Of a stretch of 41,680 nucleotides of DNA, positions 1 through 6,711 are shown piece by piece. Below the pieces are notes generated by a model. The model was given only the letters and a program-made list of their open reading frames with translations. It searched no databases and had not been told where the DNA came from. The first letter of the stretch is position 1. Every line of letters starts with the position of its first letter. This DNA is from a virus: IMG/VR virus record IMGVR_UViG_3300047557_002709, positions 1 to 41,680 of that record; one strand, given 5' to 3'. The position numbers and the translations under genes are program-made.

Positions 1-5
1 GCACA

Positions 6-698
6 TTGAATATTTGTTTGTTCAAGCATTCATGGTGGTGGAAAATTCCTGAGTTGTTCAAGCCAAAAGAAAAATGGATTGATACAACCGATATGTCATG
101 GAACAAAGACAAAGAGGGGCCACATGGATTCACGGAAGAAATTCGTAAAGAATATGGATTCACATTCACGCCTGATGGACTACATTTTTATTATGGTATT
201 CAACCAGGCAATTGGTCACGCAATGATCCAGAAAACTCCGATCATTCAAAACTATTTTGGTATCCATGGCGTCTAGAGATTGTGCGTCACGACCTATTGT
301 TTCCGGACGGTGATGTGTATTACAGAAATGTATATCCTAAAAAAAATCAAAAACATTTGCATTGGTGGGAAGTATTTGATAAACCGAAATCACAATCTGG
401 TGTGCAAGTTCAAGTTGCTGAATTTGTTGAATTAGACCATTGGACTAAAGACGGCAAGAATCAAAAAGCAAAGATTAGATTGTGTGGTGAAGAAAGAGAA
501 TGGCGACCAAAATGTACACGTTGGTTGCCAATTTTCAGAAAAATCCAGAGAGTTGTTGATTGCGATTCTGATACCGAACTTGGTCCTCGTGCAGGATCAT
601 GGAAAGGTGGTATGTTAGGTTGGTCTGTAGACTGGAAAGAAGATGAATCTATGAAAGAGGCATTCTGGCGTTGGTATAGAAAGTGGGATGGTAATTAA
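6..698 (+). CDS. Tryptophan-rich hypothetical phage protein (possibly 5'-partial)
   Basis: A reading frame of about 230 residues that I do not recognise. It contains 19 tryptophans, including a WWW run near the N-terminus, and many charged residues. It has no signal peptide or membrane segment and looks soluble. The first possible start is a TTG at base 6, and the frame is open to the window edge, so the true start may lie upstream. Its stop abuts the ATG of the next gene, which is also tryptophan-rich (9 in 150), so the two may be functionally linked. It is the first member of a coupled run of small unknown genes. No function can be assigned. Confidence 0.75.
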   Translation: MNICLFKHSWWWKIPELFKPKEKWIDTTDMSWNKDKEGPHGFTEEIRKEYGFTFTPDGLHFYYGIQPGNWSRNDPENSDHSKLFWYPWRLEIVRHDLLFPDGDVYYRNVYPKKNQKHLHWWEVFDKPKSQSGVQVQVAEFVELDHWTKDGKNQKAKIRLCGEEREWRPKCTRWLPIFRKIQRVVDCDSDTELGPRAGSWKGGMLGWSVDWKEDESMKEAFWRWYRKWDGN

Positions 699-1151
699 AT
701 GCTTGATGAAGAAAAACAAAAGAAGCGTGAGGCTTTCATTGCTGAAGCCAAAGCCAAATATCAACAAGCAAAATTGGATTGGAAGAACTTATATGAATCC
801 AAAAAAGATTGTGAATTTTTGGATGAAGATGGTTATCCAACCAATGATGCATTGCATTTGATTGAAGAATGGCATTTCTCTGACCCGAAAGGATTCTTTG
901 CTTTTATTGAATCCATTTGGCATCTCCGTTCTTGGGGTTGGAATGAATGTGATGGTGGCATTGATGAATGGACACAAGAACAACTTCCTGAAACCACAAA
1001 AAGATTTCACATCTCTACTGCTGGTTGGTCGGGCAACGAATCTATCATTAAATCAATGCAGAAGAATGAAATGATGTGGTTCTTAAATTGGGTACAGTCT
1101 CGCCGTGGTGGACATTATATTTTTGAAGTGAAGGAGTTTGATGATGAATAA
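699..1151 (+). CDS. Hypothetical phage protein, 150 aa
   Basis: This protein starts with ATG directly after the preceding stop codon, so translation is probably coupled. The N-terminus is a charged helix rich in Lys, Glu and Ala (residues 1-40). The rest is tryptophan-rich with a central Trp-Gly-Trp motif and a patch of Trp and Phe near residues 125-135. The C-terminus is acidic. I do not recognise a family. It overlaps the following gene, whose Shine-Dalgarno (AAGGAG at 1131-1136) is inside its 3' end. Confidence 0.75.
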   Translation: MLDEEKQKKREAFIAEAKAKYQQAKLDWKNLYESKKDCEFLDEDGYPTNDALHLIEEWHFSDPKGFFAFIESIWHLRSWGWNECDGGIDEWTQEQLPETTKRFHISTAGWSGNESIIKSMQKNEMMWFLNWVQSRRGGHYIFEVKEFDDE

Positions 1152-1632
1152 TTATGAAAAACACGCAATGGTTGAATTTAAAGCCGCAGGTTGGATCGAT
1201 GAGAATGGTAAATTTATCGATGAAATGCAAGAGGCTATCTGCAAACATGTATTAAAACTATTGGATGTATTTGATGGAGAAGGACATTCTGGATCATCTG
1301 CACCATATACTATCAATCTGTTCAGTAAACTAGCAGCATTCGAACCTATTGCACCAATTACAGGTGAAGATTGGGAATGGAATGAAGCAAGCACAGGTGT
1401 ATATCAAAACAAACGATGCAGCCACGTATTCAAACAGGCTGACAGGTTTAATGGGCAAGCATACGATATTGATGGCAAAATCTTCTGGGAATGGTACAAA
1501 GATGAAGACGGAAAGCCATTTAAATCATACTACACTGGTTCAGGATCATTTGTGCCAATTACTTTCCCATATGTACCAAAGCGCGAGTATGTTTTTGTAC
1601 CAAATGAACAATTTCCTAATGAGATTTTGTGA
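1144..1632 (+). CDS. Hypothetical phage protein, about 162 aa
   Basis: The frame begins TTG-ATG-ATG (1138, 1141, 1144). I place the start at 1144 because AAGGAG at 1131-1136 then has a 7-base spacer; 1141 is also possible. The gene overlaps the previous one by 8 bases. The product looks globular and soluble, with aromatic-rich central and C-terminal parts and no recognisable motif. Its stop TGA overlaps the next ATG by one base, continuing the coupled arrangement. Function unknown. Confidence 0.75.
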   Translation: MNNYEKHAMVEFKAAGWIDENGKFIDEMQEAICKHVLKLLDVFDGEGHSGSSAPYTINLFSKLAAFEPIAPITGEDWEWNEASTGVYQNKRCSHVFKQADRFNGQAYDIDGKIFWEWYKDEDGKPFKSYYTGSGSFVPITFPYVPKREYVFVPNEQFPNEIL

Positions 1633-1880
1633 TGTTGGCTTTCATACATTATTATTCCGCTTACAGAAGACTTGAAGAATGTGAGAAAACGGTTCTCATG
1701 TTGGCGAAGGATAAGTATACAGAGGAAGGTGTTCCTATCGAAATTCTTGCTCAAAGAGATTTTATAAAAAAAGAAGTTGAGTATTATAAAGAGAGAAGCA
1801 CATTTCTTTTTTATTTTTACCTTGGCTGTTTGCTGGTAATATTTTTGGCTCTTACATTTTATTTTGGAGTATTAAAATGA
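1632..1880 (+). CDS. Small single-span membrane protein
   Basis: A protein of about 82 residues. The N-terminal two thirds is a charged helix (Glu/Lys-rich). Near the C-terminus is one strongly hydrophobic segment of about 22 residues (Phe, Leu, Tyr, Ile), so it is probably tail-anchored with a long cytoplasmic domain. The ATG at 1632 overlaps the previous stop by one base; a GTG at 1629 is an alternative start. The end overlaps the next gene by ATGA (1877-1880). Function unknown; a role in the host envelope is possible but not shown. Confidence 0.65.
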   Translation: MLAFIHYYSAYRRLEECEKTVLMLAKDKYTEEGVPIEILAQRDFIKKEVEYYKERSTFLFYFYLGCLLVIFLALTFYFGVLK

Positions 1881-2161
1881 GTTTATTTGTTGAAGTGACT
1901 TCGGTCGAAAAGGGTTGTCCTGTTATTATTAATTTGGACCACATTGTAGAGATTGCACCATTGGCTAGTGGTGGTTGTGCGTTGTTTATGACTGATGGCG
2001 CCGGCATGAATTCTAAAAGTGCCATGCGTGTAGAAGAAAATTACGATTTGTTCAAACAATTCGCAATGCAAACTGTTACAGCAGAAGATATTGAACGCAG
2101 GTTTCCCAAAAAAGTTGCAAAGAAACCTGATGACCTTAAAATTCCAACATTAGGAGAATGA
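1877..2161 (+). CDS. Hypothetical small beta-rich phage protein
   Basis: 94 residues. The first 60 alternate short hydrophobic strands with polar turns. The pattern (a Leu-Asp-His-Ile-Val-x-Ile strand, then a Gly-rich turn, then a Val-Glu-Glu strand) faintly resembles FlbD-like small proteins, but I would not assign that family. The tail after residue 75 is basic and proline-containing. The start ATG overlaps the previous stop (ATGA). An AGGAG at 2153-2157, inside its last codons, serves the next gene. Confidence 0.7.
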   Translation: MSLFVEVTSVEKGCPVIINLDHIVEIAPLASGGCALFMTDGAGMNSKSAMRVEENYDLFKQFAMQTVTAEDIERRFPKKVAKKPDDLKIPTLGE

Positions 2162-2162
2162 A

Positions 2163-2417
2163 ATGAAATTTACTCTAGTTTGTGAATATGGTGATGAAAC
2201 AAAAATCACACATGAATTTAAAAATATCATGCTTTCTGACACTCTTGAACACATGCAAAACTTCCTAAAAGGTTGTGGTTTTGTTTTTGATGGTGTACTT
2301 GACATTGTAAATGAAAATGGTGAACGACAACCACATGATCTTATTGTAGAATTTCCAGAATCACATAATAAATCATATAAATTTGAGCCTGATGTGGATT
2401 TGGATGGTAAATGCTAA
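2163..2417 (+). CDS. Conserved T4-like phage hypothetical protein, 84 aa
   Basis: A small acidic protein with the core phrase GCGFVFDG preceded by an aspartate/leucine helix. From memory, similar short proteins are common in T4-like phages of aquatic bacteria and are unassigned. The ATG lies one base after the preceding stop, with AGGAG at 2153-2157. The 3' end overlaps the next gene by 7 bases. No catalytic residues are evident. Confidence 0.75.
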   Translation: MKFTLVCEYGDETKITHEFKNIMLSDTLEHMQNFLKGCGFVFDGVLDIVNENGERQPHDLIVEFPESHNKSYKFEPDVDLDGKC

Positions 2418-2701
2418 ATGATGTATTGAGGCCGACATTCGATTGGATTCGTAGTGATTTCAGTTCCCATCCTTTACGTTTTGGTGTCGAGCTTTTTGCT
2501 TGGCTTCTTAGTATTGGGTGCAGTATCACTATGGCGCTCACCGTCCCTAATCCGCCTCTTATTTACCTGTATCCTGTTTGGATCTGTGGTTGTGCTATGT
2601 ATTCTTGGGCTGCTTTCAGCAGAAAGTCTTTTGGCATGTTGGCTAACTACCTCTTGTTGACAACAATTGATATGGTTGGTTTAATGCGAATGTTAATTTA
2701 A
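2411..2701 (+). CDS. Small multi-span membrane protein
   Basis: 96 residues with about three hydrophobic segments (roughly residues 23-43, 47-67 and 74-95) and a short polar N-terminus. The layout, with an aromatic second span and a final LLLTTIDMVG-like segment, is like small PnuC-like or unassigned phage membrane proteins. I cannot confirm a transporter role at this length. The start overlaps the previous gene in another frame. Function unknown. Confidence 0.65.
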   Translation: MLNDVLRPTFDWIRSDFSSHPLRFGVELFAWLLSIGCSITMALTVPNPPLIYLYPVWICGCAMYSWAAFSRKSFGMLANYLLLTTIDMVGLMRMLI

Positions 2702-2737
2702 GGTTCCTAAAACTTCTGTTGCCAACCTTATCTGTCT

Positions 2738-3007
2738 GTGATAAAATTTTATATTATGAATGCAAATTGGTTTAGAAAACTCGTATCTGATGAACTTCGT
2801 GAAATGATTTTGTGGGCAGGTCTCGCCGACAAATATGAAGGCATGAAGTCTAAAGAGGTAGATAAAAAAGGTAAAACTTTTTATCGATTAACTACGCACA
2901 TTGGTGATGTTTTGATTTATTCTCCAAAAGTAATTTATGTGAATGGTCATAAGTGCCATTCTGTAAATGAAACAAAAAGACATATTCAATACAAGTATGT
3001 TCTATGA
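2738..3007 (+). CDS. Hypothetical phage protein, about 83-89 aa
   Basis: The frame may start at GTG 2738 or at ATG 2756; neither has a convincing Shine-Dalgarno. The shorter form would begin MNANWFRKLV. The protein is basic, with a helical N-terminal half and a beta-like C-terminal half (a VLIYSPKVIYVNG strand-turn pattern). Its end overlaps the next gene by 4 bases (ATGA at 3004). No family recognised. Confidence 0.65.
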   Translation: MIKFYIMNANWFRKLVSDELREMILWAGLADKYEGMKSKEVDKKGKTFYRLTTHIGDVLIYSPKVIYVNGHKCHSVNETKRHIQYKYVL

Positions 3008-3582
3008 ATATTTTCTATCTTGATCCTGATCCAAAAACATGTGCTGAGATGCATATTTCAAAACATGTGGTCAAAATGATTATTGAGTATGCTCAGCTCA
3101 TGTCTACCGCACACCGTTTAATTGATGGTGAAGAATACACCGATCTGACCGCAAATGGCCGGCGTATCAAACGGTGGCGATTGCATGATGACCGTGAGCA
3201 ATTGTTGATGAAGGCTTCTCATATCAATCATCCTTCTGCAATCTGGTGTCGTGCTAACCATGAAAATTATGATTGGCTTTACATGATGTGGAAATGCCTA
3301 TTGAAAGAATACACCTATCGTTATGGCAAAGTACATGCATGTGCGAGACTTGTTGGTGTACTTTTTAATTCACCTAAAAATATCCAGCGCGGTAATTTTT
3401 TTCCTCCCACGCCTGCAATGCCGCCTGAAGTAAAAGTGTTGGCTGAAAATCCACATCCAGGACGCAAATATGATTCTCTTAAATCATATCACAATTACTA
3501 CATAAATAATAAAAAACACTTTGCTTCATGGCAAGGCAAAATTAATTCTCGTAATATTCCTGATTGGTTTAAAATTTCATGA
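3004..3582 (+). CDS. Conserved aquatic T4-like phage protein, 192 aa
   Basis: It begins with the stretch NIFYLDPDPKTCAEMH, then KHVVKMIIEYAQLMSTAHR. From memory this arrangement is found in many T4-like phages of aquatic bacteria, where it is left unassigned. The many conserved-looking His, Asp and Cys residues (for example C13, H17, H21) could form an active or metal site, but this is inference. It is soluble, with no membrane segments, and overlaps its neighbours by 4 bases on both sides, so it is part of the coupled operon leading to PhoH. Confidence 0.8.
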   Translation: MNIFYLDPDPKTCAEMHISKHVVKMIIEYAQLMSTAHRLIDGEEYTDLTANGRRIKRWRLHDDREQLLMKASHINHPSAIWCRANHENYDWLYMMWKCLLKEYTYRYGKVHACARLVGVLFNSPKNIQRGNFFPPTPAMPPEVKVLAENPHPGRKYDSLKSYHNYYINNKKHFASWQGKINSRNIPDWFKIS

Positions 3583-3857
3583 TCTATACATTTTTGAATA
3601 AGAATACTGGCGAAATTGAAGAACATATGATGAAATTATCCGAATATGATGATTTCACAAAAAATAATCCACACTTAGAAAGACATTTTTCTCCTGATAG
3701 TATTCCTAAGTTTGGTGATGGCATGAGAATGGATGTTCCGGGTGTAGGTAAAGCTGACTCGGCATTCGAAAAGTATGTCATCAATCGCATCAAAGAGACC
3801 GTACCAGGTAATAATCTGGTGAAGCGTCACAAAACTAAAGCACCGAGAGAATGGTAA
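3579..3857 (+). CDS. Small phage protein resembling a cysteine-less FmdB-type ribbon
   Basis: 92 residues. The opening IYTFLNKNTGEIEEHMMKLSE, a strand-turn-strand followed by a short helix, resembles the N-terminus of FmdB-family putative regulatory proteins, but the zinc-binding cysteines are absent. Proteins of this kind occur in many aquatic T4-like phages. A glycine-rich middle (GVGKAD) and a basic C-terminus follow. The start overlaps the previous gene (ATGA). Family assignment is tentative. Confidence 0.7.
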   Translation: MIYTFLNKNTGEIEEHMMKLSEYDDFTKNNPHLERHFSPDSIPKFGDGMRMDVPGVGKADSAFEKYVINRIKETVPGNNLVKRHKTKAPREW

Positions 3858-4096
3858 TGACACAAGTGCCTGCTTTATTTTTGCCTAAAAATCACATTGG
3901 TAAAAAACAGAATAAAGTTAAAACCGGTTATATGGTTTTGACAAATAAAAAGAAAGAAGAAAAACTACCAATCTTATTACAAAGGAGAACTGATGGTAAC
4001 AGCAAAAAAGAAAACAGCCGCAGCACAGGCACAGTCTCAACACTTCTCCTTAAAAACAATAAAACCACTCACAGAAAATCAACAAAAAACATTTGA
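3857..4096 (+). CDS. Doubtful short basic ORF before PhoH
   Basis: An open frame starting at an ATG that overlaps the preceding stop (TAATG), the same coupling seen elsewhere in this operon. The product would be about 79 residues and very lysine-rich. The last 104 bases overlap the phoH frame, which has its own strong Shine-Dalgarno (AAGGAG at 3982-3987). I see no recognisable domain. It may be a real small peptide or simply an untranslated spacer. Confidence 0.3.
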   Translation: MTQVPALFLPKNHIGKKQNKVKTGYMVLTNKKKEEKLPILLQRRTDGNSKKENSRSTGTVSTLLLKNNKTTHRKSTKNI

Positions 4097-4694
4097 TCTA
4101 TACGAAAACGAAAACAATTTAGTTTTATCTGGTTCAGCAGGCACAGGAAAATCATTCTTAGCATTATATCTTTCACTAAGAGAGATATTAAAAACCAATT
4201 CATATTACAACAAGATAATAATCATTCGTTCAGCGGTGCCATCCCGTGATCTTGGATTCGTTCCTGGTACATTGGAAGAAAAATCCAAGATATATCAAGA
4301 ACCGTACATGAACATTGTGAATGAATTGATTGGTCGTGGTGATGCATGGCATTTTCTCTTGAACAAAGAGATACTTGAATTTCAAACCACCAGTTTTTTG
4401 CGTGGTCTAACATTTAGAGATTGTATTATTATTTTCGATGAGTTTCAGAGTGCAACATTTCATGAAATAGATTCGGTATTGACAAGAGTTGGTGAAAATT
4501 GCCGTTTCATTTTATGTGGTGACCATGCACAGAATGATCTAAATAACAAAAAAGAAAAATCTGGTTTTGAAGATGTAATAAAAATTCTAAAGAACATAAG
4601 CAATGTCTCACATGTTCAATTTGGATTAGATGATGTTGTTCGATCCGGTTTTGTTCGTGAATACTTAATACAAAAAGAGAAAATGAAATTATAA
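3993..4694 (+). CDS. phoH: PhoH-like P-loop ATPase
   Basis: A PhoH-family cytoplasmic ATPase of 233 residues. The Walker A motif GSAGTGKS is at residues 47-54 and the Walker B segment IIIFDEFQ at about 145-152. A conserved sensor-like stretch (FILCGDHAQND) follows. PhoH proteins are widespread in T4-like phages of aquatic bacteria. Their role is unsettled: phosphate-starvation association, RNA or nucleotide metabolism and helicase-like activity have been proposed. The start ATG at 3993 has AAGGAG at 3982-3987. The stop overlaps the next ATG by one base, coupling it to the nuclease gene. Confidence 0.93.
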   Translation: MVTAKKKTAAAQAQSQHFSLKTIKPLTENQQKTFDLYENENNLVLSGSAGTGKSFLALYLSLREILKTNSYYNKIIIIRSAVPSRDLGFVPGTLEEKSKIYQEPYMNIVNELIGRGDAWHFLLNKEILEFQTTSFLRGLTFRDCIIIFDEFQSATFHEIDSVLTRVGENCRFILCGDHAQNDLNNKKEKSGFEDVIKILKNISNVSHVQFGLDDVVRSGFVREYLIQKEKMKL

Positions 4695-5356
4695 TGTTAT
4701 ACAATCATTGCCCACCATTAGAATTGCCAAACTTAGTATCAGAAACAAAACCTGATGGTAAGAGATATTATGTCACACCAAGTGGTATGAAATTACCATC
4801 AGTCACTACTGTTGTTGGTGCAAAGAAAAAACAATCAATAATGGAATGGCGCAATCGCGTTGGTGAAGCAGAAGCAAACCGCATATCTCGCATTGCTACT
4901 GGTAGAGGTAATCGCGTACATAATCTTGCAGAAAAGTATCTAAAGAACGAAAAGATAGATTGGGTCAGTGAAATGCCTGATTCTGTTATTATGTTTCGTT
5001 CTTTGATACCACACATGCAATCAATCAACAATATACACTATATTGAGCAATCAATGTGGTCAGAAAAACTAGGCATGGCTGGTCGTGTTGATTTGATTGC
5101 TGAATGGGATGGTGTATTATCTGTAATTGATTTTAAAACTTCTAAGAAGATAAAAGCAAAAGAAGATATACCAGAATACTTTGCACAATGTACCGCATAC
5201 TCTTGCATGTACGAAGAACTTGTCGGCAAACCTATCGATCAAATAGTCATTGTGATGGCCGTAGAAGATGAGAAACCATTAATATTTGTGGAAAAAACTG
5301 AAGATCATCTACACAATCTATTGGAACATATAGATTTCTACCGAAAAAACTCTTGA
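4694..5356 (+). CDS. PD-(D/E)XK exonuclease, Cas4/RecB/MGME1-like
   Basis: 220 residues of the RecB-type PD-(D/E)XK nuclease superfamily. Visible elements in order: a basic helix with RGNRVH (71-76, H76), GRVDLI (130-135, catalytic-type D133), the IDFKTS strand (145-150, D146 and K148), and the EYFAQCTAY helix (161-169) carrying the RecB-family Gln/Tyr signature. No Cas4 iron-sulfur cysteine cluster is evident, so an MGME1-like or phage-type exonuclease is more likely than true Cas4. The expected role is processing of DNA ends in phage replication or recombination. The stop TGA (5354-5356) lies inside the -35 box of the tmRNA promoter. Confidence 0.88.
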   Translation: MLYNHCPPLELPNLVSETKPDGKRYYVTPSGMKLPSVTTVVGAKKKQSIMEWRNRVGEAEANRISRIATGRGNRVHNLAEKYLKNEKIDWVSEMPDSVIMFRSLIPHMQSINNIHYIEQSMWSEKLGMAGRVDLIAEWDGVLSVIDFKTSKKIKAKEDIPEYFAQCTAYSCMYEELVGKPIDQIVIVMAVEDEKPLIFVEKTEDHLHNLLEHIDFYRKNS

Positions 5357-5381
5357 CACCTAAATAATAAATCACTATAAT
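5353..5381 (+). promoter_or_regulatory. Consensus sigma-70 promoter for the tmRNA
   Basis: A perfect -35 box TTGACA (5353-5358) and a perfect -10 box TATAAT (5376-5381), separated by 17 bases. The predicted start is about 5388, just before the tmRNA acceptor piece. The -35 box contains the stop codon of the upstream nuclease gene. A full-consensus promoter implies strong transcription by host RNA polymerase early in infection. Confidence 0.9.
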
Positions 5382-5387
5382 TATTTT

Positions 5388-5451
5388 ATGGTTGTATGAA
5401 GCAACTTGAAAAGTGTTCTGGACGTGGGTTCGACTCCCACCTGGTCCACCA
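5388..5451 (+). ncRNA. ssrA: Permuted tmRNA, acceptor (3'-type) piece
   Basis: This piece carries the tRNA-like 3' half of tmRNA, located upstream of the coding half. It has a T arm (GTGGG, loop TTCGACT, CCCAC) and an acceptor strand CTGGTCC (5441-5447) followed by A and an encoded CCA (5449-5451). The acceptor strand pairs with GGGCCAG at 5491-5497, the start of the coding piece, over 7 bp including one G-U. GTTGT (5391-5395) can pair with ACAAC (5533-5537) in the coding piece as part of the inter-piece helix H2. There is no anticodon arm, so it is not a tRNA. The 5' end is estimated from the promoter. Confidence 0.88.
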
Positions 5452-5490
5452 TAAGAGCATAAATTTACTTTGGTATTATGTTTTTATGAT

Positions 5491-5682
5491 GGGCCAGCCA
5501 TGGTTTCGACAGGGCAAAGAGTATAGAAGTGGACAACTAGGTAATGCAGAAGCCTTAAGGATGTGGGTTGTTCCCTTCCGAAGAAGCAAAACAAAGTAAA
5601 CGCAAACGATGAACGTTTCGCATTAGCAGCCTAAACACTGCTTAGGGTTTCGGTAGGTTTCCTCGTAACAGAATAACCTACC
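5491..5682 (+). ncRNA. ssrA: Permuted tmRNA, coding (5'-type) piece with tag ANDERFALAA
   Basis: It begins with the acceptor strand GGGCCAG and the conserved ATGGTTTCGAC element of tmRNA 5' ends. The tag frame runs from the resume codon GCA at 5602 to TAA at 5632-5634 and encodes ANDERFALAA, with the LAA end recognised by host proteases. The stop codon sits in a helix, CCTAA (5630-5634) with TTAGG (5642-5646), as in canonical tmRNA. A final perfect 8-bp hairpin pairs GGTAGGTT (5652-5659) with AACCTACC (5675-5682). The 39-base spacer at 5452-5490 would be removed to give a two-piece RNA. The role is ribosome rescue with SmpB. Confidence 0.9.
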
Positions 5683-5702
5683 ACAATTAAGAAAGGAAGA
5701 CA

Positions 5703-6260
5703 ATGCAAAGTAAACCAATACTTTTGAGCATAGTTTTTTCCGCATTTGTGATTTCTTTGGGTATGATAAATGTTGATCTTCATGGCTTATTGCCATTCAA
5801 AACATCTTATAACGAATTATCTAAAGATGTACAAAAACAAGTTACTTGTCTTGCGGAAAATATTTACTTTGAGGCTGCAAATGAGCCTCTAGATGGTAAA
5901 AAAGCAGTTGCTTTCGTAACCATTAATAGACTACAAACAGGAAATTATGCACACACAATTTGTGATGTGGTGTTTCAGAAAACAAATGGTACATGCCAAT
6001 TCTCTTGGTATTGTGATCCAGAAGTTTTGAGAAAACGCTTGACAATTCGTGAAACTGCATTGTATAATGAAATTCGTGAATTAGCAACGCATATGGTTGT
6101 TAATTACGAACGCATGAAAGATGTTACTCATGGAGCGACATACTATCATGCAGACTATGTGAATCCTGGTTGGAAGTTAAGAAAAGTGGATCAAATTGGT
6201 CGACACATTTTTTACAAGAGCAACAAGGATAATATTGACAGAAACAAGGAGATTATATGA
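5703..6260 (+). CDS. SleB-type cell-wall hydrolase with N-terminal membrane/signal segment
   Basis: A peptidoglycan hydrolase of the SleB/Hydrolase_2 family. Residues 1-26 form a hydrophobic signal or signal-anchor segment. The catalytic domain starts at about residue 45 with LAENIYFEAANEP (E52 and E57, the likely catalytic glutamate region), then KKAVAFVTINR, and ends near ATYYHADYVNPGW. With its membrane segment it could act as an endolysin exported by the host Sec system or as a signal-arrest-release endolysin. The start has a good upstream AAGGA (5694-5698). It overlaps the next gene, which encodes a small membrane protein, by 4 bases, which suggests a lysis module. It is probably co-transcribed with the tmRNA because no terminator is evident between them. 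Confidence 0.87.
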   Translation: MQSKPILLSIVFSAFVISLGMINVDLHGLLPFKTSYNELSKDVQKQVTCLAENIYFEAANEPLDGKKAVAFVTINRLQTGNYAHTICDVVFQKTNGTCQFSWYCDPEVLRKRLTIRETALYNEIRELATHMVVNYERMKDVTHGATYYHADYVNPGWKLRKVDQIGRHIFYKSNKDNIDRNKEII

Positions 6261-6490
6261 GCGAAACTAGGAAAAATACTGAATTGATTACTGTAATTGT
6301 GTGTATTACAATTGCAGTCTGTTCAGTAATCATCGGTGGATTTTTATATAACATCAATGATCGGAACAATATGTCTAAAAACATTGACGCTGCAATTCAA
6401 AAAGGTGTTGATCCACTTTCTGTTAAGTGTTCATATGAAACAACACCAACTTCAACATGCATTGCATATGCCATGGCGGTGAAAAAATAA
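6257..6490 (+). CDS. Small single-span membrane protein next to the hydrolase
   Basis: 77 residues with a short polar N-terminus, one hydrophobic segment (about residues 10-32) and a C-terminal domain of about 45 residues holding two cysteines. If the N-terminus is cytoplasmic, the C-terminal part faces the periplasm, where the cysteines could form a disulfide. Adjacency and overlap (ATGA) with the cell-wall hydrolase make a lysis role (pinholin or spanin-like) plausible, but there is no family evidence for it. Confidence 0.7.
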   Translation: MSETRKNTELITVIVCITIAVCSVIIGGFLYNINDRNNMSKNIDAAIQKGVDPLSVKCSYETTPTSTCIAYAMAVKK

Positions 6491-6711
6491 TGCCTACCAA
6501 AAATGAAATTGCTGAATTTAGTGAAATGGTCGATGTTCTCTCAAAGGAGATGAAGTGTTCTAGAATGGACGCAATCATCTATCATTGTGAAACTGTTGGT
6601 ATGGAAATTGATGTTGCTTCTTCATTGATTTCTCCTGCACTAAAATCAAAAATACGCGAAGAAGCTCAAGAATTAAATCTATTGAAAAAGACAGCAAAAT
6701 TGCCTTTATGA
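6490..6711 (+). CDS. 33: Late-transcription co-activator, T4 gp33-like
   Basis: 73 residues, starting at the ATG that overlaps the previous stop (TAATG). An upstream in-frame extension to 6457 is unlikely. The stretch FSEMVDVLSKEMKCSRMDA followed by SPALKSKIREEAQELNLL matches the T4 gp33 core in residue pattern and spacing. In T4, gp33 bridges RNA polymerase and the sliding clamp to activate late promoters. The T4 protein is longer (112 aa) and ends with a hydrophobic clamp-binding motif; this one ends in KLPL, which may play the same part. The following gp59 and gp32 genes reproduce the T4 33-59-32 cluster and strengthen the call. Confidence 0.82.
   Translation: MPTKNEIAEFSEMVDVLSKEMKCSRMDAIIYHCETVGMEIDVASSLISPALKSKIREEAQELNLLKKTAKLPL

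Noticed and set aside
3495-3505. Late-promoter-like ATAAATA in the 192-residue gene
   Set aside because: It is inside a coding region in AT-rich DNA with no gene start just downstream, so chance is likely.
4694-5356. True Cas4 of a CRISPR system
   Set aside because: No iron-sulfur cysteine cluster is evident and no cas genes or array are in the window; a phage RecB/MGME1-type exonuclease fits better.
5391-5451. A normal tRNA gene
   Set aside because: The T arm and CCA are present but there is no D or anticodon arm; the acceptor strand pairs with 5491-5497 instead, as in permuted tmRNA.
5396-5599. 67-residue ORF on the + strand
   Set aside because: It runs across both tmRNA pieces and ignores their structure; it is an accidental open frame over RNA.
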